From positions 1-64,000 of the forward strand of contig CBDCGS010000007.1 in the NCBI GenBank assembly GCA_965216915.1: a DNA stretch of 64,000 nt, given 5' to 3'. Made by a program: the position numbers and the translations under genes. Source of the stretch: CBDCGS01 sp965216915 (GTDB lineage Bacteria > Pseudomonadota > Alphaproteobacteria > UBA828). The notes beneath the pieces were generated by a model, which saw only the letters and a program-made list of their open reading frames with translations, had not been told where the DNA came from and made no database searches. Numbering within the stretch: the first letter of the stretch is position 1; every line of letters starts with the position of its first letter. Positions 51,927 to 61,171 of the stretch are shown one piece after another.

Positions 51927-53311
51927 ACGACGACCACCTTGCCCGGGTTCATCAGATTGTGGGGGTCCAGCGTCTGTTTGATCGCACGCATGACGGAGAC
52001 CGCTTCGGAGCCGTGCTCGGCCTCGAGATAATCGAGCTTGCCGCAGCCGATGCCGTGCTCGCCGGTCGACGTGCCACCCATGGCGAGCGCGCGGTTGATC
52101 ATGCGCTTGTTGAGCCGGTGCGCCTCCGTCATCTCACCCGGCTCGTCGGGCTTGATGATGAAGCAGACGTGGAAATTGCCGTCACCGACATGCCCGACGA
52201 TCGGCGCAATGAGCGGCGAGGCATCGAGGTCTTTCTTGGTTTCGAGCAGGCACTCGGCGAGGCGCGAGATGGGCACGCAGACATCCGTCGCCCAGCCCGA
52301 CGCGCCCGGCCTGAGCGCGAGACAGGCGTAGTAGACATCGTGGCGTGCCTGCCAGAGCTTGCTGCGATCCTCCGACCGGGTCGCCCAGCGAAAGTTCGAG
52401 CCGCCAAAATCGTCCACGATCTCCCGCACCTGGGCGACCTGCTCGGCGACCCCTGAGTCGGTGCCGTGGAACTCGAAGAACAGCGTGTGGGCGACGGGAA
52501 AATCGAGCTCGGAGAAGCGGTTGCAGGCGTCCATCTGGATGTCGTCCAAGAGCTCGATGCGCGCCACCGGAATTCCCGATTGGATCGTCAGGATCACCGC
52601 GTTGACGCAATCCTCGAGCGATGGGAAGGAGCAGACCGCGGCCGAGATCGCCTCGGGAATGCCGTAGAGCTTGAGCGTCACCTCGGTGATCACGCCGAGC
52701 GTGCCCTCCGAGCCCACCATCAGCCGGGTGAGGTCGTAGCCCGCGGCCGATTTGCGGGCGCGCCCGCCGGTCTTCATGATGCGCCCGTCGGGCAGCACCA
52801 CCGTCAGCCCGAGCACGTTCTCCTTGAGCGTGCCGTAGCGCACCGCGTTGGTGCCGGAGGCGCGTGTCGCGGTCATGCCGCCGAGGGTCGCGTCGGCGCC
52901 GGGATCGATCGGGAAAAACAAGCCGGTGTCGCGCAGATGGGTGTTCAGCTGCTTACGGGTGACGCCGGCTTGAACGGTGACGTCGAGGTCTTCCGGGCTG
53001 ACTCTGAGAACCTCGTTCATCTGCCCCATGTCGATGGTCACGCCGCCCTCGAGCGCACAGACATTGCCCTCGACCGAGGTGCCGACCCCGAACGGAACCA
53101 TCGGAACACGGTGATCCGCGCAAATCCGCACGATCTCGGCCACCTCCTCGGTGGTGTGAGGAAACACCACCGCATCGGGCGGCCGCGGCGCATGATAGGT
53201 CTCGCCGGTGGCGTGGTGGGCCCGGACGGCCTCGGCCGTCGAAAGGCGGTCGCCGAGCAGCGCGCGCAGCGCGTCGACCGCCGTCTCCGTATCTTTGAGC
53301 GCGGTTGCCAT
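51923..53311 (-). CDS. FAD-linked D-lactate dehydrogenase (GlcD/LDHD-like)
   Basis: This 462-residue flavoprotein has an N-terminal FAD_binding_4 domain (PDAVVFPHTTEEVAEIVRIC then HRVPMVPFGVGTSVEGNVCA, later PGADATLGGMTATRASGTNA and YDLTRLMVGSEGTLGVITEV). The C-terminal FAD-oxidase domain has FHVCFIIKPDEPGEM and STGEHGIGCGKLDYL with the conserved histidine, then NLMNPGKVV. It fits the mitochondrial-type D-lactate (or 2-hydroxyacid) dehydrogenases that feed cytochrome c. It is upstream of, and co-directional with, PhyH. The precise 2-hydroxyacid is not determined. Confidence 0.93.
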   Translation of the reverse strand: MATALKDTETAVDALRALLGDRLSTAEAVRAHHATGETYHAPRPPDAVVFPHTTEEVAEIVRICADHRVPMVPFGVGTSVEGNVCALEGGVTIDMGQMNEVLRVSPEDLDVTVQAGVTRKQLNTHLRDTGLFFPIDPGADATLGGMTATRASGTNAVRYGTLKENVLGLTVVLPDGRIMKTGGRARKSAAGYDLTRLMVGSEGTLGVITEVTLKLYGIPEAISAAVCSFPSLEDCVNAVILTIQSGIPVARIELLDDIQMDACNRFSELDFPVAHTLFFEFHGTDSGVAEQVAQVREIVDDFGGSNFRWATRSEDRSKLWQARHDVYYACLALRPGASGWATDVCVPISRLAECLLETKKDLDASPLIAPIVGHVGDGNFHVCFIIKPDEPGEMTEAHRLNKRMINRALAMGGTSTGEHGIGCGKLDYLEAEHGSEAVSVMRAIKQTLDPHNLMNPGKVVVV

Positions 53312-53420
53312 CGTCCGAGGTTACCCCATCGGCGCCGCCATTTCACCCAACGGCGCCTGCCCGCCGCGCACCGCTCGTGTACAATCCGGCGCCGATTGCC
53401 AAGGCTCCGGGAGAGATCCG

Positions 53421-55493
53421 ATGGCGTACCGCATATCCGTCGATACCGGCGGTACCTTCACCGATGCCGTGATCGCGGATGACAGTGGTCGCCAGACCAT
53501 CGGGAAGGCGCTCACCACGCCCGCGCGTATTTTCGACGGCATGCGCGATGCGATTGCGGTTGCGGCCGACGAACGCGAGGTCCCGCTTGGCGCGGTGCTG
53601 CGTGACGCGACGATCCTGATCTATGGCACGACCCGGGCCACCAACGCCGTCGTGACCGGGGCCACGGCCAAGACCGCCTTCCTCACGACCGAAGGGTTTC
53701 CCGACGTGTTGGTGTTGCGCGAGGGCGGCAAGTTCAATCCGCATGACTACAGCACCCCTTATCCGGACCCCTACGTCCCGCGCCGCTACACCTTCGAGAT
53801 CCACGAGCGGATCGATGCGCAGGGCGAGGTGGCGCGTGCGCTCGACGAGGGGCAAGCCCGCACGGTCATCGAGATGCTGAAGGCGCGGGGCTTCGAGGCC
53901 GTCGCCGTCTCGTTCCTTTGGTCGATTGCCAACCCGGCGCACGAGCAAGCGGTCGGCCGCCTGATTGCCGAGATCATGCCCGGCATCCCCTGCACCCTTT
54001 CGCATGAGCTGATTCCGATCGTCCGCGAGTACCGCCGGGCCTCGGCGACGGCCATCGATGCCTCGCTCAAACCCCTGATGCAGAACCACCTCCGTCAGAT
54101 GGAGGAGGACCTTCGCGCCGCCGGGTTCTCGGGAGAGACGCTCATCTCGACCTCGGTCGGGGGCTGCCAACATGTCGCGGACGTGGCGACCAAGCCCATC
54201 CACACACTCAAATCGGGCCCCGCGATGGCACCGGTCGGCGGCAAGGCCTACGGCATGATCGAGGCCGTCGGCGGGGACGTCATCGTCTGCGACACCGGTG
54301 GCACCACGTTCGACGTCGGCCTCGTGCGCGACGGCGGCCTGGTCTATACCCGCGACAGTTGGCTCGGCGGCCAGTGGCTCGGCCACCTGGTGAGCATGTC
54401 GACCGTCGACGTGCGCTCGATCGGGGCCGGCGGCGGCTCCATCGCCTGGGTCGATTCGGGCGGGCTGCTACGCGTCGGCCCTGCAAGCGCGGGCGCGGTG
54501 CCGGGGCCCGCCTGCTACGCCGCCGGGGGCGACAAGCCGACCGTGACCGATGCCGCGCTGGTGCTCGGCTACTTCGATGCCGACTACTTCAACGGCGGGC
54601 GCATGACGCTGGACCCCGACGCCGCCAACCGCGTCATCCGGGGGCTCGCCGAGACCATCGGGCAGTCGCCGGAGGCGGCGGCCGCCGCCGTGGTCACGAT
54701 CGCGAACGAGCTCATGATCAAGGCGATCCACGAGATCACCGTGTCCGAGGGGCTGAACCCGCGGGAGAGCGTGATCGTCGCGGGCGGCGGCGCGGCCGGG
54801 CTCAACATCATGCCGATCGCCCGCGAGCTCGGCTGCGCCACCGTGATCCTGCCCAAGACCGCAAGCGCGCTCTCCGCCTGCGGCATGCAGTTCTCCGACA
54901 TCATCAGCGAACACACCGTGAGCCGGGTCACGCTCTCCGGCCGCTTCGACTTCGACGGCGTCAATGCCGCCCTTGCCGAGATCGATGAGGCGCTGGAGCG
55001 CTTTCGGACGAACCTGCCTGGCGGGGCGGCGGCATCCTACGCAAAGACGCTGCTCGTCGAGGCGCGTTATCAATCGCAGGTGTGGGAGCTCGACACGCCG
55101 CTGCCCGTGGCCCGCTTCGAGGATGACGCGGATGTCGAGGCGCTCGTCCAAGCCTTTCACGCCGTGCATGACCGGGTCTACGCGGTGATCGACGAGGGCA
55201 GCCAGGTCGAGTGCGTCAATTGGAAGGGCCGGCTCTCCGTGACCCTTTCGGACCCGCCGGCACCGGCTGCCACTGCACCCGCCGCGCACACACCGGAGGC
55301 GGAGCGGCGCCGCGATGCCTATTTCCCCGGCATCGGGCGGCGGCCCACGCCCGTGTTCCGCGGGGATGCGCTCGTCGCCGGCGCCACGATCGAAGGCCCC
55401 GCGATCATCGAGGAGCCGACCACGACCATCGTGATCTATCCGGAGATGACCGCGCGGGTCAGCGCCGCAGGCAACTACGTGCTGACGGCCTAG
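53421..55493 (+). CDS. hyuA: Hydantoinase/oxoprolinase A subunit (HyuA family)
   Basis: This 690-residue ATP-dependent hydantoinase/oxoprolinase subunit A begins with RISVDTGGTFTDAVIADDSG. It then has ILIYGTTRATNAVVTGATAK, SHELIPIVREYRRASATAID, VIVCDTGGTTFDVGLVRDGG, and SMSTVDVRSIGAGGGSIAWV. It ends with IEGPAIIEEPTTTIVIYPEM, typical of HyuA. GGGAGAG precedes ATG 53421; a longer frame to 53208 overlaps the divergent dehydrogenase. The usual HyuB partner is absent, the next element being a tRNA gene. It may act with an unlinked B subunit, or on an unknown cyclic amide or ketone substrate. Confidence 0.93.
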   Translation: MAYRISVDTGGTFTDAVIADDSGRQTIGKALTTPARIFDGMRDAIAVAADEREVPLGAVLRDATILIYGTTRATNAVVTGATAKTAFLTTEGFPDVLVLREGGKFNPHDYSTPYPDPYVPRRYTFEIHERIDAQGEVARALDEGQARTVIEMLKARGFEAVAVSFLWSIANPAHEQAVGRLIAEIMPGIPCTLSHELIPIVREYRRASATAIDASLKPLMQNHLRQMEEDLRAAGFSGETLISTSVGGCQHVADVATKPIHTLKSGPAMAPVGGKAYGMIEAVGGDVIVCDTGGTTFDVGLVRDGGLVYTRDSWLGGQWLGHLVSMSTVDVRSIGAGGGSIAWVDSGGLLRVGPASAGAVPGPACYAAGGDKPTVTDAALVLGYFDADYFNGGRMTLDPDAANRVIRGLAETIGQSPEAAAAAVVTIANELMIKAIHEITVSEGLNPRESVIVAGGGAAGLNIMPIARELGCATVILPKTASALSACGMQFSDIISEHTVSRVTLSGRFDFDGVNAALAEIDEALERFRTNLPGGAAASYAKTLLVEARYQSQVWELDTPLPVARFEDDADVEALVQAFHAVHDRVYAVIDEGSQVECVNWKGRLSVTLSDPPAPAATAPAAHTPEAERRRDAYFPGIGRRPTPVFRGDALVAGATIEGPAIIEEPTTTIVIYPEMTARVSAAGNYVLTA

Positions 55494-55652
55494 AGTCTCG
55501 GGCCCGCGATACTCTGCGCAATTCGGAGACCGGCCGTTCCGATCGGAGCCAACCATGTGGTCCGGCGGCAAGAGATAGCGCTGGCATTTGCGCGCGCGAG
55601 CGGCTACCTCCTACGCATCGCCCGCGGCATCGTGAGCAATGCCGCGACCGGT

Positions 55653-55729
55653 CGGGGTGTGGCGCAGTCTGGCAGCGCATCTGCTTTGGGAGCAGAGGGT
55701 CGCCGGTTCGAATCCGGCCACCCCGACCA
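55653..55729 (+). tRNA. tRNA-Pro (TGG)
   Basis: A 77-nt cloverleaf with encoded CCA. The acceptor arms are CGGGGTG and CACCCCG with discriminator A, the D-arm GCGCAGTCTGGCAGCGC, the anticodon arm TCTGC-TTTGGGA-GCAGA, and the T-arm GCCGG-TTCGAAT-CCGGC. The anticodon TGG reads proline codons CCA/CCG and related. It is followed by an AT-rich gene on the other strand, which makes it a candidate integration point. Confidence 0.97.
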
Positions 55730-55836
55730 ATTATTTCAAGAGGTTGATTCTGGTCGAGCCGCGCGAGACGGCTCTGTCGTGCGTCCTGGCGCTGAGCCAG
55801 GCGACTATGGCGGCAGCGATACCGGCGTTCTCATCG

Positions 55837-57336
55837 TCAGGACGTTTTGTGAGGGTCGTACATCCATCCGGTATTGACGACCACGACCTTTTCGTCGGTC
55901 CGAATCTCGAACTCATCGCATTTGTCGATGAACAGGCCCAATCCGGCCATTCCGGAGAGCTCCGATTGAATCCCTTCTCTCTTCGCGATCTGTCTCGCTT
56001 CCTCGGCGCGTTTGTCGGGGATGGTGTAGATACCGGACTTGCGCCCCAGAATGCCTTCGTTCTTTAGATTCTTGACCTTGTTTTCCACGTCCTTTTGTGT
56101 CGGTCGGAAGGCGGCGAATAGCTTGTCCATTCTCGTATTGGGCTCGTGGGTTGTTGCTCCGTAAACATTTATCCCTCTCAAACTATCCATGCTGGGCAGG
56201 CTCAAAAGCCTTCTGTCCCGCACCTTCGATTTGCATTCCTTCTCTAGCAACAGCGCGATTCCCGTAAACAAGTCCCCGGTTCCAAACGGGACAAAAATGT
56301 GGCTCGGTTCTACCTGCAATATTTCATAGGTCAGCCAATCATAAAATTGATGACGCTCCGGCGTGACGACATTTCGCGTCGTAATGTCGATTCCGCCCGG
56401 GTTGTTTGTGATTTCCAGGACCAGATCTTCATCCAATTCCTCCGCGTCGAGGTCATAGGGAAACACTTCCGCTCCCATGACCCTCAGCCTGGCGATCACG
56501 CCCGGGTCGGCGCGTACTTGATCCACGATGACTCGCAGCGGGGGGAGATCGTATTCCTTCAACAGGGTTTGCAGGGCGTAGGCGGCACTACCACTCGAAA
56601 TCATTGACAACACAGGGATGCTAATATTTCCACTCACTGGAGATTTCGCGTGGCTCAAGCCTTGTAAAATTTTCTTTTTATAGAGGATCAACTGCTCCCA
56701 CGCCCATCGATCCTTGTGGGTTCCCGTGTGATTGCGCGACTCATCCTTGATCAGCAGATTCCGCCCACAAACATCAAGGGGCATCATGGGTGTGGCTGGA
56801 AACCGTGGCGATTTCGGCGGATATTCAGGCCTTTCCGGGTCATCGTCGCTCCTGGGTATGACGATCCAATGCAGAGCCTGCTTAAGGTGTTCGCGCGAAT
56901 ATCGTGGTCGATTTCCCGCGGTAATACTGTCATCAGTCAGCAATTTTGATAAAAAAACAGGAAAATTCACGTTTGTACTAGTGAACAAATCGTCCAAATC
57001 AGAGACGTGTTTTCCCTTGTCACTATTTTCTATGTCGGCCGCTCTGTCTTCATAGTATAAGTTGCGCATTGCATGACACAATGCGGTCAATTGAAAAGCA
57101 TTGTTTTTGAAAACAAAACGTTTTTCTTCTCTAAGAAAGTTTCTGATATGCCGGGGTGTTGGAGTTTCCTTTTCCCCGATCAACATCGTCATCGCAAAAT
57201 GGATGTCGGCAACCTGTGCTCCCGTGTCGTCGCACACCTGCAGCGCTGCCTTTCGCAGCGCCTGGTATCGCCCAGCGGCTTTCCAGAACCTTAGATGCGC
57301 CCTTTTGTCCCGCGCCGAAAATACCGAAGAAGGCAC
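55837..57336 (-). CDS. PLP-dependent enzyme (threonine-synthase-like fold) with unrecognised N-terminal domain
   Basis: This 499-residue protein starts at GTG 57336, with GAAGGAG about 7 nt upstream. Residues about 175-499 form a fold-type II PLP domain: probable cofactor lysine in SRNHTGTHKDRWAWEQL, asparagine-loop variant SMISSGSAAYALQTLL, and phosphate loop FVPFGTGDLFTGIALLLEK. The N-terminal 170 residues (DKRAHLRFWKAAGRYQALRK, then MTMLIGEKETPTPRHIRNFL and REEKRFVFKNNAF) match no family I know and look helical. It is clearly lower in G+C than neighbours and sits next to tRNA-Pro, suggesting acquisition by transfer. The reaction is unknown. Confidence 0.75.
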   Translation of the reverse strand: MPSSVFSARDKRAHLRFWKAAGRYQALRKAALQVCDDTGAQVADIHFAMTMLIGEKETPTPRHIRNFLREEKRFVFKNNAFQLTALCHAMRNLYYEDRAADIENSDKGKHVSDLDDLFTSTNVNFPVFLSKLLTDDSITAGNRPRYSREHLKQALHWIVIPRSDDDPERPEYPPKSPRFPATPMMPLDVCGRNLLIKDESRNHTGTHKDRWAWEQLILYKKKILQGLSHAKSPVSGNISIPVLSMISSGSAAYALQTLLKEYDLPPLRVIVDQVRADPGVIARLRVMGAEVFPYDLDAEELDEDLVLEITNNPGGIDITTRNVVTPERHQFYDWLTYEILQVEPSHIFVPFGTGDLFTGIALLLEKECKSKVRDRRLLSLPSMDSLRGINVYGATTHEPNTRMDKLFAAFRPTQKDVENKVKNLKNEGILGRKSGIYTIPDKRAEEARQIAKREGIQSELSGMAGLGLFIDKCDEFEIRTDEKVVVVNTGWMYDPHKTS

Positions 57337-57752
57337 CGCTCGCTCCTTCTCGACGGTGGTTGATCGGTTGCCGCAACGCCCGTGACCGCCGCCCAGCCGC
57401 GCGCGAAACCATCTCTCCGCATTGAGGCGTGGCGACGGTCTCCTCTCAGCTGGACGGTAGCAGCGGAGCACGAGAGAGGCGAAGAGAATTAACCTGGCAA
57501 TCCGGTGGAAAAACAACGACGCGCCGGGGTTTCCTTTTGCGCGCCGCGCAGCGTCGGGGAAATACGAATGAAATGAGGTCGGCCAACCCCAGCCGATCCT
57601 GCGACAATCCGAAGCATTGATGATTCATGGGAAAAACGTCGACCCGACCGAGGTGACACACGCGGCAATTAACCATTTTCCCGAAGTTATCCCCACAACA
57701 GCGGGAGTGAATCACGGACAATGTTGCGGCGAGTAAACGGAGGAGGAAGGAG
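57337..57752. other. Intergenic region
   Basis: About 415 nt upstream of the PLP gene and before a small possible ORF. The ORFs crossing it look like spurious extensions. The stretch near 57640-57720 is moderately AT-rich (GGCAATTAACCATTTTCCCG) and could contain promoters for either side. No repeat, tRNA or known motif was seen. Confidence 0.4.
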
Positions 57753-57941
57753 ATGGACCAGATGACCAAGGGACCGCAGCAGCCCAGTGACGACCCGCGA
57801 TCTTGCCGCGCCATCGAGTTTGCCTTCGGGATTGAGGGTCGGGTCGCCCAGCTTCGCGCGTTCGCCTCGTTCGCAATTCGCATCAACCATGAGCTGCTCG
57901 AGGCATTGCGAGGCCTCCTTCTCGCGGTGCGGAAATCTTGA
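57753..57941 (+). CDS. Small ORF with strong ribosome-binding site
   Basis: A 62-codon frame from ATG 57753 is preceded by AGGAGGAAGGAG, the strongest Shine-Dalgarno match in this region. The product MDQMTKGPQQPSDDPRSCRA continues into an amphipathic helix-rich stretch (EGRVAQLRAFASFAIRINHE then LLEALRGLLLAV). No family is recognised. A gap of 207 nt follows before the large exported protein at 58149. It may be a real small gene or a chance frame. Confidence 0.4.
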   Translation: MDQMTKGPQQPSDDPRSCRAIEFAFGIEGRVAQLRAFASFAIRINHELLEALRGLLLAVRKS

Positions 57942-58148
57942 CCCGATCCCACCGATACCCCGATCGCGCACATCCGATGGGCTGCGACCGGGGGGCGGGA
58001 GACTCCAAGCACGTGTTCCTTCGGGCGGGCGCCGTTTCTGCGGATCGATTCCCCAGAACCGCCGCGCCGCCCGAACGCCCGTTAAGGCCCCGTTATAGCC
58101 GGCGAAGGAAAATCCTGACCGGCATCTGTTGCCTCGAGGGACCCAACG

Positions 58149-60836
58149 ATGCGCGTTTTGCTGGCTGCCGCTGCGGCAGCGTTGATCGCCACCGGCGCGG
58201 GCGGTTACTGGTATCTGACCACCAAGGTCGAAGCCGAGCCGGTGCCCCGCGACGTGCTGGTGGCCGAGCAGGCGCTCGCTCTGCCCGGGATCGCTGGCCT
58301 CTTTCATCTCGACCTGGCCCATGCCATCGCGGTCGAAGAGTTCTTTCTGGGTGAAGCAGACAGAGACATGCTGTTCGCGCCCATGGCGGGCTCGGGGACG
58401 CTCGTCGATGTGCTGCGCAAGAGTGGGTTGGATCCGCGCCGCTCCGTCAGCCATGTCGTGGGTGCCCTGACGTTCGGCGAACCGGGGCCGCGCGCCGTGG
58501 CCGTTCTGCTCGGCGCGTTCCCGGTCGAGCCGCTGCGCGACCTGCTGTCCGAGCGCTATGACGCCAAGGAGAGCACCGTCGGCGGGCGCCCGGTCCTTTT
58601 GTTCAGCCATCTCGACACCGAAAGCTGCGAGGTGACCGGCCCCTACGCCCTCCATCTTTCGCCGGAGCGCGTCGTGCTCGGGAACCCGACGCTCGTCGGC
58701 ACCGTTCTCGCGCGCCTCGACGACGGTGCCGCCTCCACGGTCGATCTGACGGCCTGGCGCGCCCACCGGGATGGCAAGATCTTGAGCCTGGCGATCTTGC
58801 GCGGCCCTCAGGAACTGGCGGCGCAGACACCACCCCCGATGGCGCAGATCGCAACCGGGGACGGCGAGGAGGCGCTCGAGCCGATCGAGCAGATCTATGC
58901 CGGCGTCGCGTTCCAACTGCTGCCGCGGCGTTTGATCGTCAGCACGCGCGTGGTTACCGAAGAACCCGCCTGGGCCGCCGAGGCGGCCGCCAGCTACGCC
59001 GCCTGGACCGACGAGGTCGATGCACGGCTCGGCGCGCAGCTGCCGGCCCTCGCGCGCCTCACGGACAGTCTGAGCGTCACCGCTGAGGGCGGACAGCTGG
59101 CGGCCGAAGCGGCCCTTGACGCTGATTTCGTCGGTCATGCGGGTGCGGTGCCCGGCGAAATCCTGCGGCTTCTGTTCAACGGGCCCGGTGGTGGCGCGGT
59201 GATCATCGGTGATGAGCGTCCGGCAATGGACGAGCAGATTCTGGAACCCGACGAGGTCACCAGCTATCGGGCGAGCGCGCACCACGCCAACCTAACCGGC
59301 TTCGACGCGGCGCTCGAGCACGGCTTCGAAACGGCGGCACTGACCGGTCCCTTCGGACTGCAGGCCGACGAATTTCGCCTGGTCGAGGTGGAGGGCGAGG
59401 AGCTGGTCGAGGTCTCGGTCGAGGCCGTGAGCGGCGAGATTCCGAACATGAGCGTGGACTCCCTGCACGCGGCGCGCGGAAACGCCCGCGCCCAGCTCGT
59501 CATCACCGCGGTGAGCGGCGCCGATGGCGAGGCTCTGTTGCGGGAGGAGCGCTGTGGGGCCGACCGCAACGAGCTCCCGGGCGGACTCCAGTCCGGCGTG
59601 CGCAGCCGCTACGTCGACGAGACGTTTGTCCAGGTTCCGATGGTCCAGGGCAAGAAGACGGTTCGTTTGAACGCTGGCGTCGGCGTCAATGAGATCGCGT
59701 CGATCGCGGGCTACATCGATCTTCGCTTGCCGACGCGGGTCGACGCCCACCGCGTGGAGGCGCCGTTCGACGGCCAGGCGATCGAGCTGCCGGGATTGCG
59801 CATCAGTCTAACCGAGGGCGAGCAAGGCACCGTGAGTTACGAGATCAGCGGCAGCAGCGACCGTGTGCTGGCCGTGCGCGCGTTGAATGCGGCGGGCCGG
59901 TATCTACGCGGCGCAGGCTCGTTTGCATCGGATCGTATCCTGGGTAGCGGCAAGACGGTGCGCAAATCCTTCGCCGGGACGCCGGCTGCCGTCGAGTTCG
60001 TGATCGCCGTCGAGGAAGCTCTCGAACGCTACCCTTTCGAGATTGCATCCGTCGCGCCAGTCTTCGACCGGTGGGATCACCCGCAGCCGTTCACCGTCAC
60101 CGCGACGTCGGCGAAGGCGTTCCGGCGCGAGAGCGCGGCCATCGACCTCAGCGCCGCGTGCGAAGGGCGAGCGGCGGACACGCAGGTCACGCCATTCCAA
60201 GTCTGCCCGCAATCGGTCGCCGCTCGGTGGGGCGGTCTGACGGGGCAGTTCCAAATTCTCGGCCCTCCATCGCCGGCCCTGCTGGGCAACTTGTCGGCGT
60301 TGGAGCTGCGTCTCGACGCCGTCGACGTGGGAGATGGCGAGACGAGGCCGGTGCCGGTGAACGTGGGGACCTTCCTGCGGCTCCGCGCGGTCCATGGCAG
60401 TGATCATTTGGAGGACACACCCTGGCTTCAGGCCGAGGCCCCCGAGGCCCTCGAGGACAAGGACATCCGGGCCATCCAAGGCCGGCTCGTGGCGCGCCTG
60501 CCGCTCGGCTTCGAGCATCTGACGCTCCCGGTGACCGAGCTCGGCGGCGAGGCCAGCCACGCCAACGGCCTGGCCGCCCGGCTCGTCGGTTTTTGGAACG
60601 GCAGTCTTCAGATCGACGTCCGCGGTCCGCGCGAGCGCATCGTCCAATTCGTGCCCCGAGACGCAGCGGGCCGGGCGCTGGCCGCGATCAATGCACGCCT
60701 CGATGCGACCGACGAGCCCGGCCAATGGCGCGCCTCGCTGTCGGTCTCCGGCCGCCCGACAAGCCTCGACATCGTCCTGGCAGCCGAGCAGAAGGTCATC
60801 GAGTATCCGTTCGCCATGGCGATGGACGGGCGCTAA
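58149..60836 (+). CDS. Large exported protein of unknown function
   Basis: This 895-residue protein has an N-terminal signal/anchor segment (VLLAAAAAALIATGAGGYWY). The bulk is periplasmic, rich in beta-prone segments and acidic residues, with scattered cysteines (SCEVTG, ERCGADRNELP, AACEGRAADTQVTPFQVCPQ). No enzymatic motif is apparent. Three loosely similar stretches of alternating strands (near residues 30-300, 400-650 and 700-895) suggest several domains. ATG 58149 follows CTCGAGGGACC, a modest ribosome site. G+C matches the chromosome, unlike the flanking genes. Family unknown. Confidence 0.72.
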   Translation: MRVLLAAAAAALIATGAGGYWYLTTKVEAEPVPRDVLVAEQALALPGIAGLFHLDLAHAIAVEEFFLGEADRDMLFAPMAGSGTLVDVLRKSGLDPRRSVSHVVGALTFGEPGPRAVAVLLGAFPVEPLRDLLSERYDAKESTVGGRPVLLFSHLDTESCEVTGPYALHLSPERVVLGNPTLVGTVLARLDDGAASTVDLTAWRAHRDGKILSLAILRGPQELAAQTPPPMAQIATGDGEEALEPIEQIYAGVAFQLLPRRLIVSTRVVTEEPAWAAEAAASYAAWTDEVDARLGAQLPALARLTDSLSVTAEGGQLAAEAALDADFVGHAGAVPGEILRLLFNGPGGGAVIIGDERPAMDEQILEPDEVTSYRASAHHANLTGFDAALEHGFETAALTGPFGLQADEFRLVEVEGEELVEVSVEAVSGEIPNMSVDSLHAARGNARAQLVITAVSGADGEALLREERCGADRNELPGGLQSGVRSRYVDETFVQVPMVQGKKTVRLNAGVGVNEIASIAGYIDLRLPTRVDAHRVEAPFDGQAIELPGLRISLTEGEQGTVSYEISGSSDRVLAVRALNAAGRYLRGAGSFASDRILGSGKTVRKSFAGTPAAVEFVIAVEEALERYPFEIASVAPVFDRWDHPQPFTVTATSAKAFRRESAAIDLSAACEGRAADTQVTPFQVCPQSVAARWGGLTGQFQILGPPSPALLGNLSALELRLDAVDVGDGETRPVPVNVGTFLRLRAVHGSDHLEDTPWLQAEAPEALEDKDIRAIQGRLVARLPLGFEHLTLPVTELGGEASHANGLAARLVGFWNGSLQIDVRGPRERIVQFVPRDAAGRALAAINARLDATDEPGQWRASLSVSGRPTSLDIVLAAEQKVIEYPFAMAMDGR

Positions 60837-61171
60837 CGCTCCGGTCTCCCGTTCGCCTTGTCTCAAGACGTACGCCCTTCCGACCAATTTTCGGCTCATC
60901 GACTCACTCGGCGCCGAGCGGAAGCGGCAAACCGCGGCTTCCCGGCGGCACAGCGCGTCGAGCGGCGTCAATGTGCCTTTCACCGTGAGGTTCTGTGCGG
61001 GGCCAGCCCGCTGACAACCCGGCACAAATGGAGCATCATCCGCCCAAGTCGGCGCGAACTTCTTCAATCGTTGAAGCCAACCCTCCGCCGCAGAGGCCTA
61101 CACGGTGTCGACGGTTTGATCAGCGCCCGTTAGATCATCGTGAAAACTAAATTAGACACCGGCAATATCTG
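60837..61171. other. Intergenic region
   Basis: About 335 nt separating the GC-rich large gene from the AT-rich gene at 61172. Composition shifts from high to low G+C around 61130. Short frames on the minus strand here give no recognisable protein. No repeat or RNA was seen. Confidence 0.4.

Noticed and set aside
55653..57336. Integration of an element at tRNA-Pro with attL/attR
   Set aside because: No second copy of the tRNA 3' end and no integrase gene were found within the window.
59904..61067. A 387-codon frame on the minus strand over the large exported protein gene
   Set aside because: Most of it is antisense to 58149-60836; the unpaired N-terminal part gives no recognisable protein.
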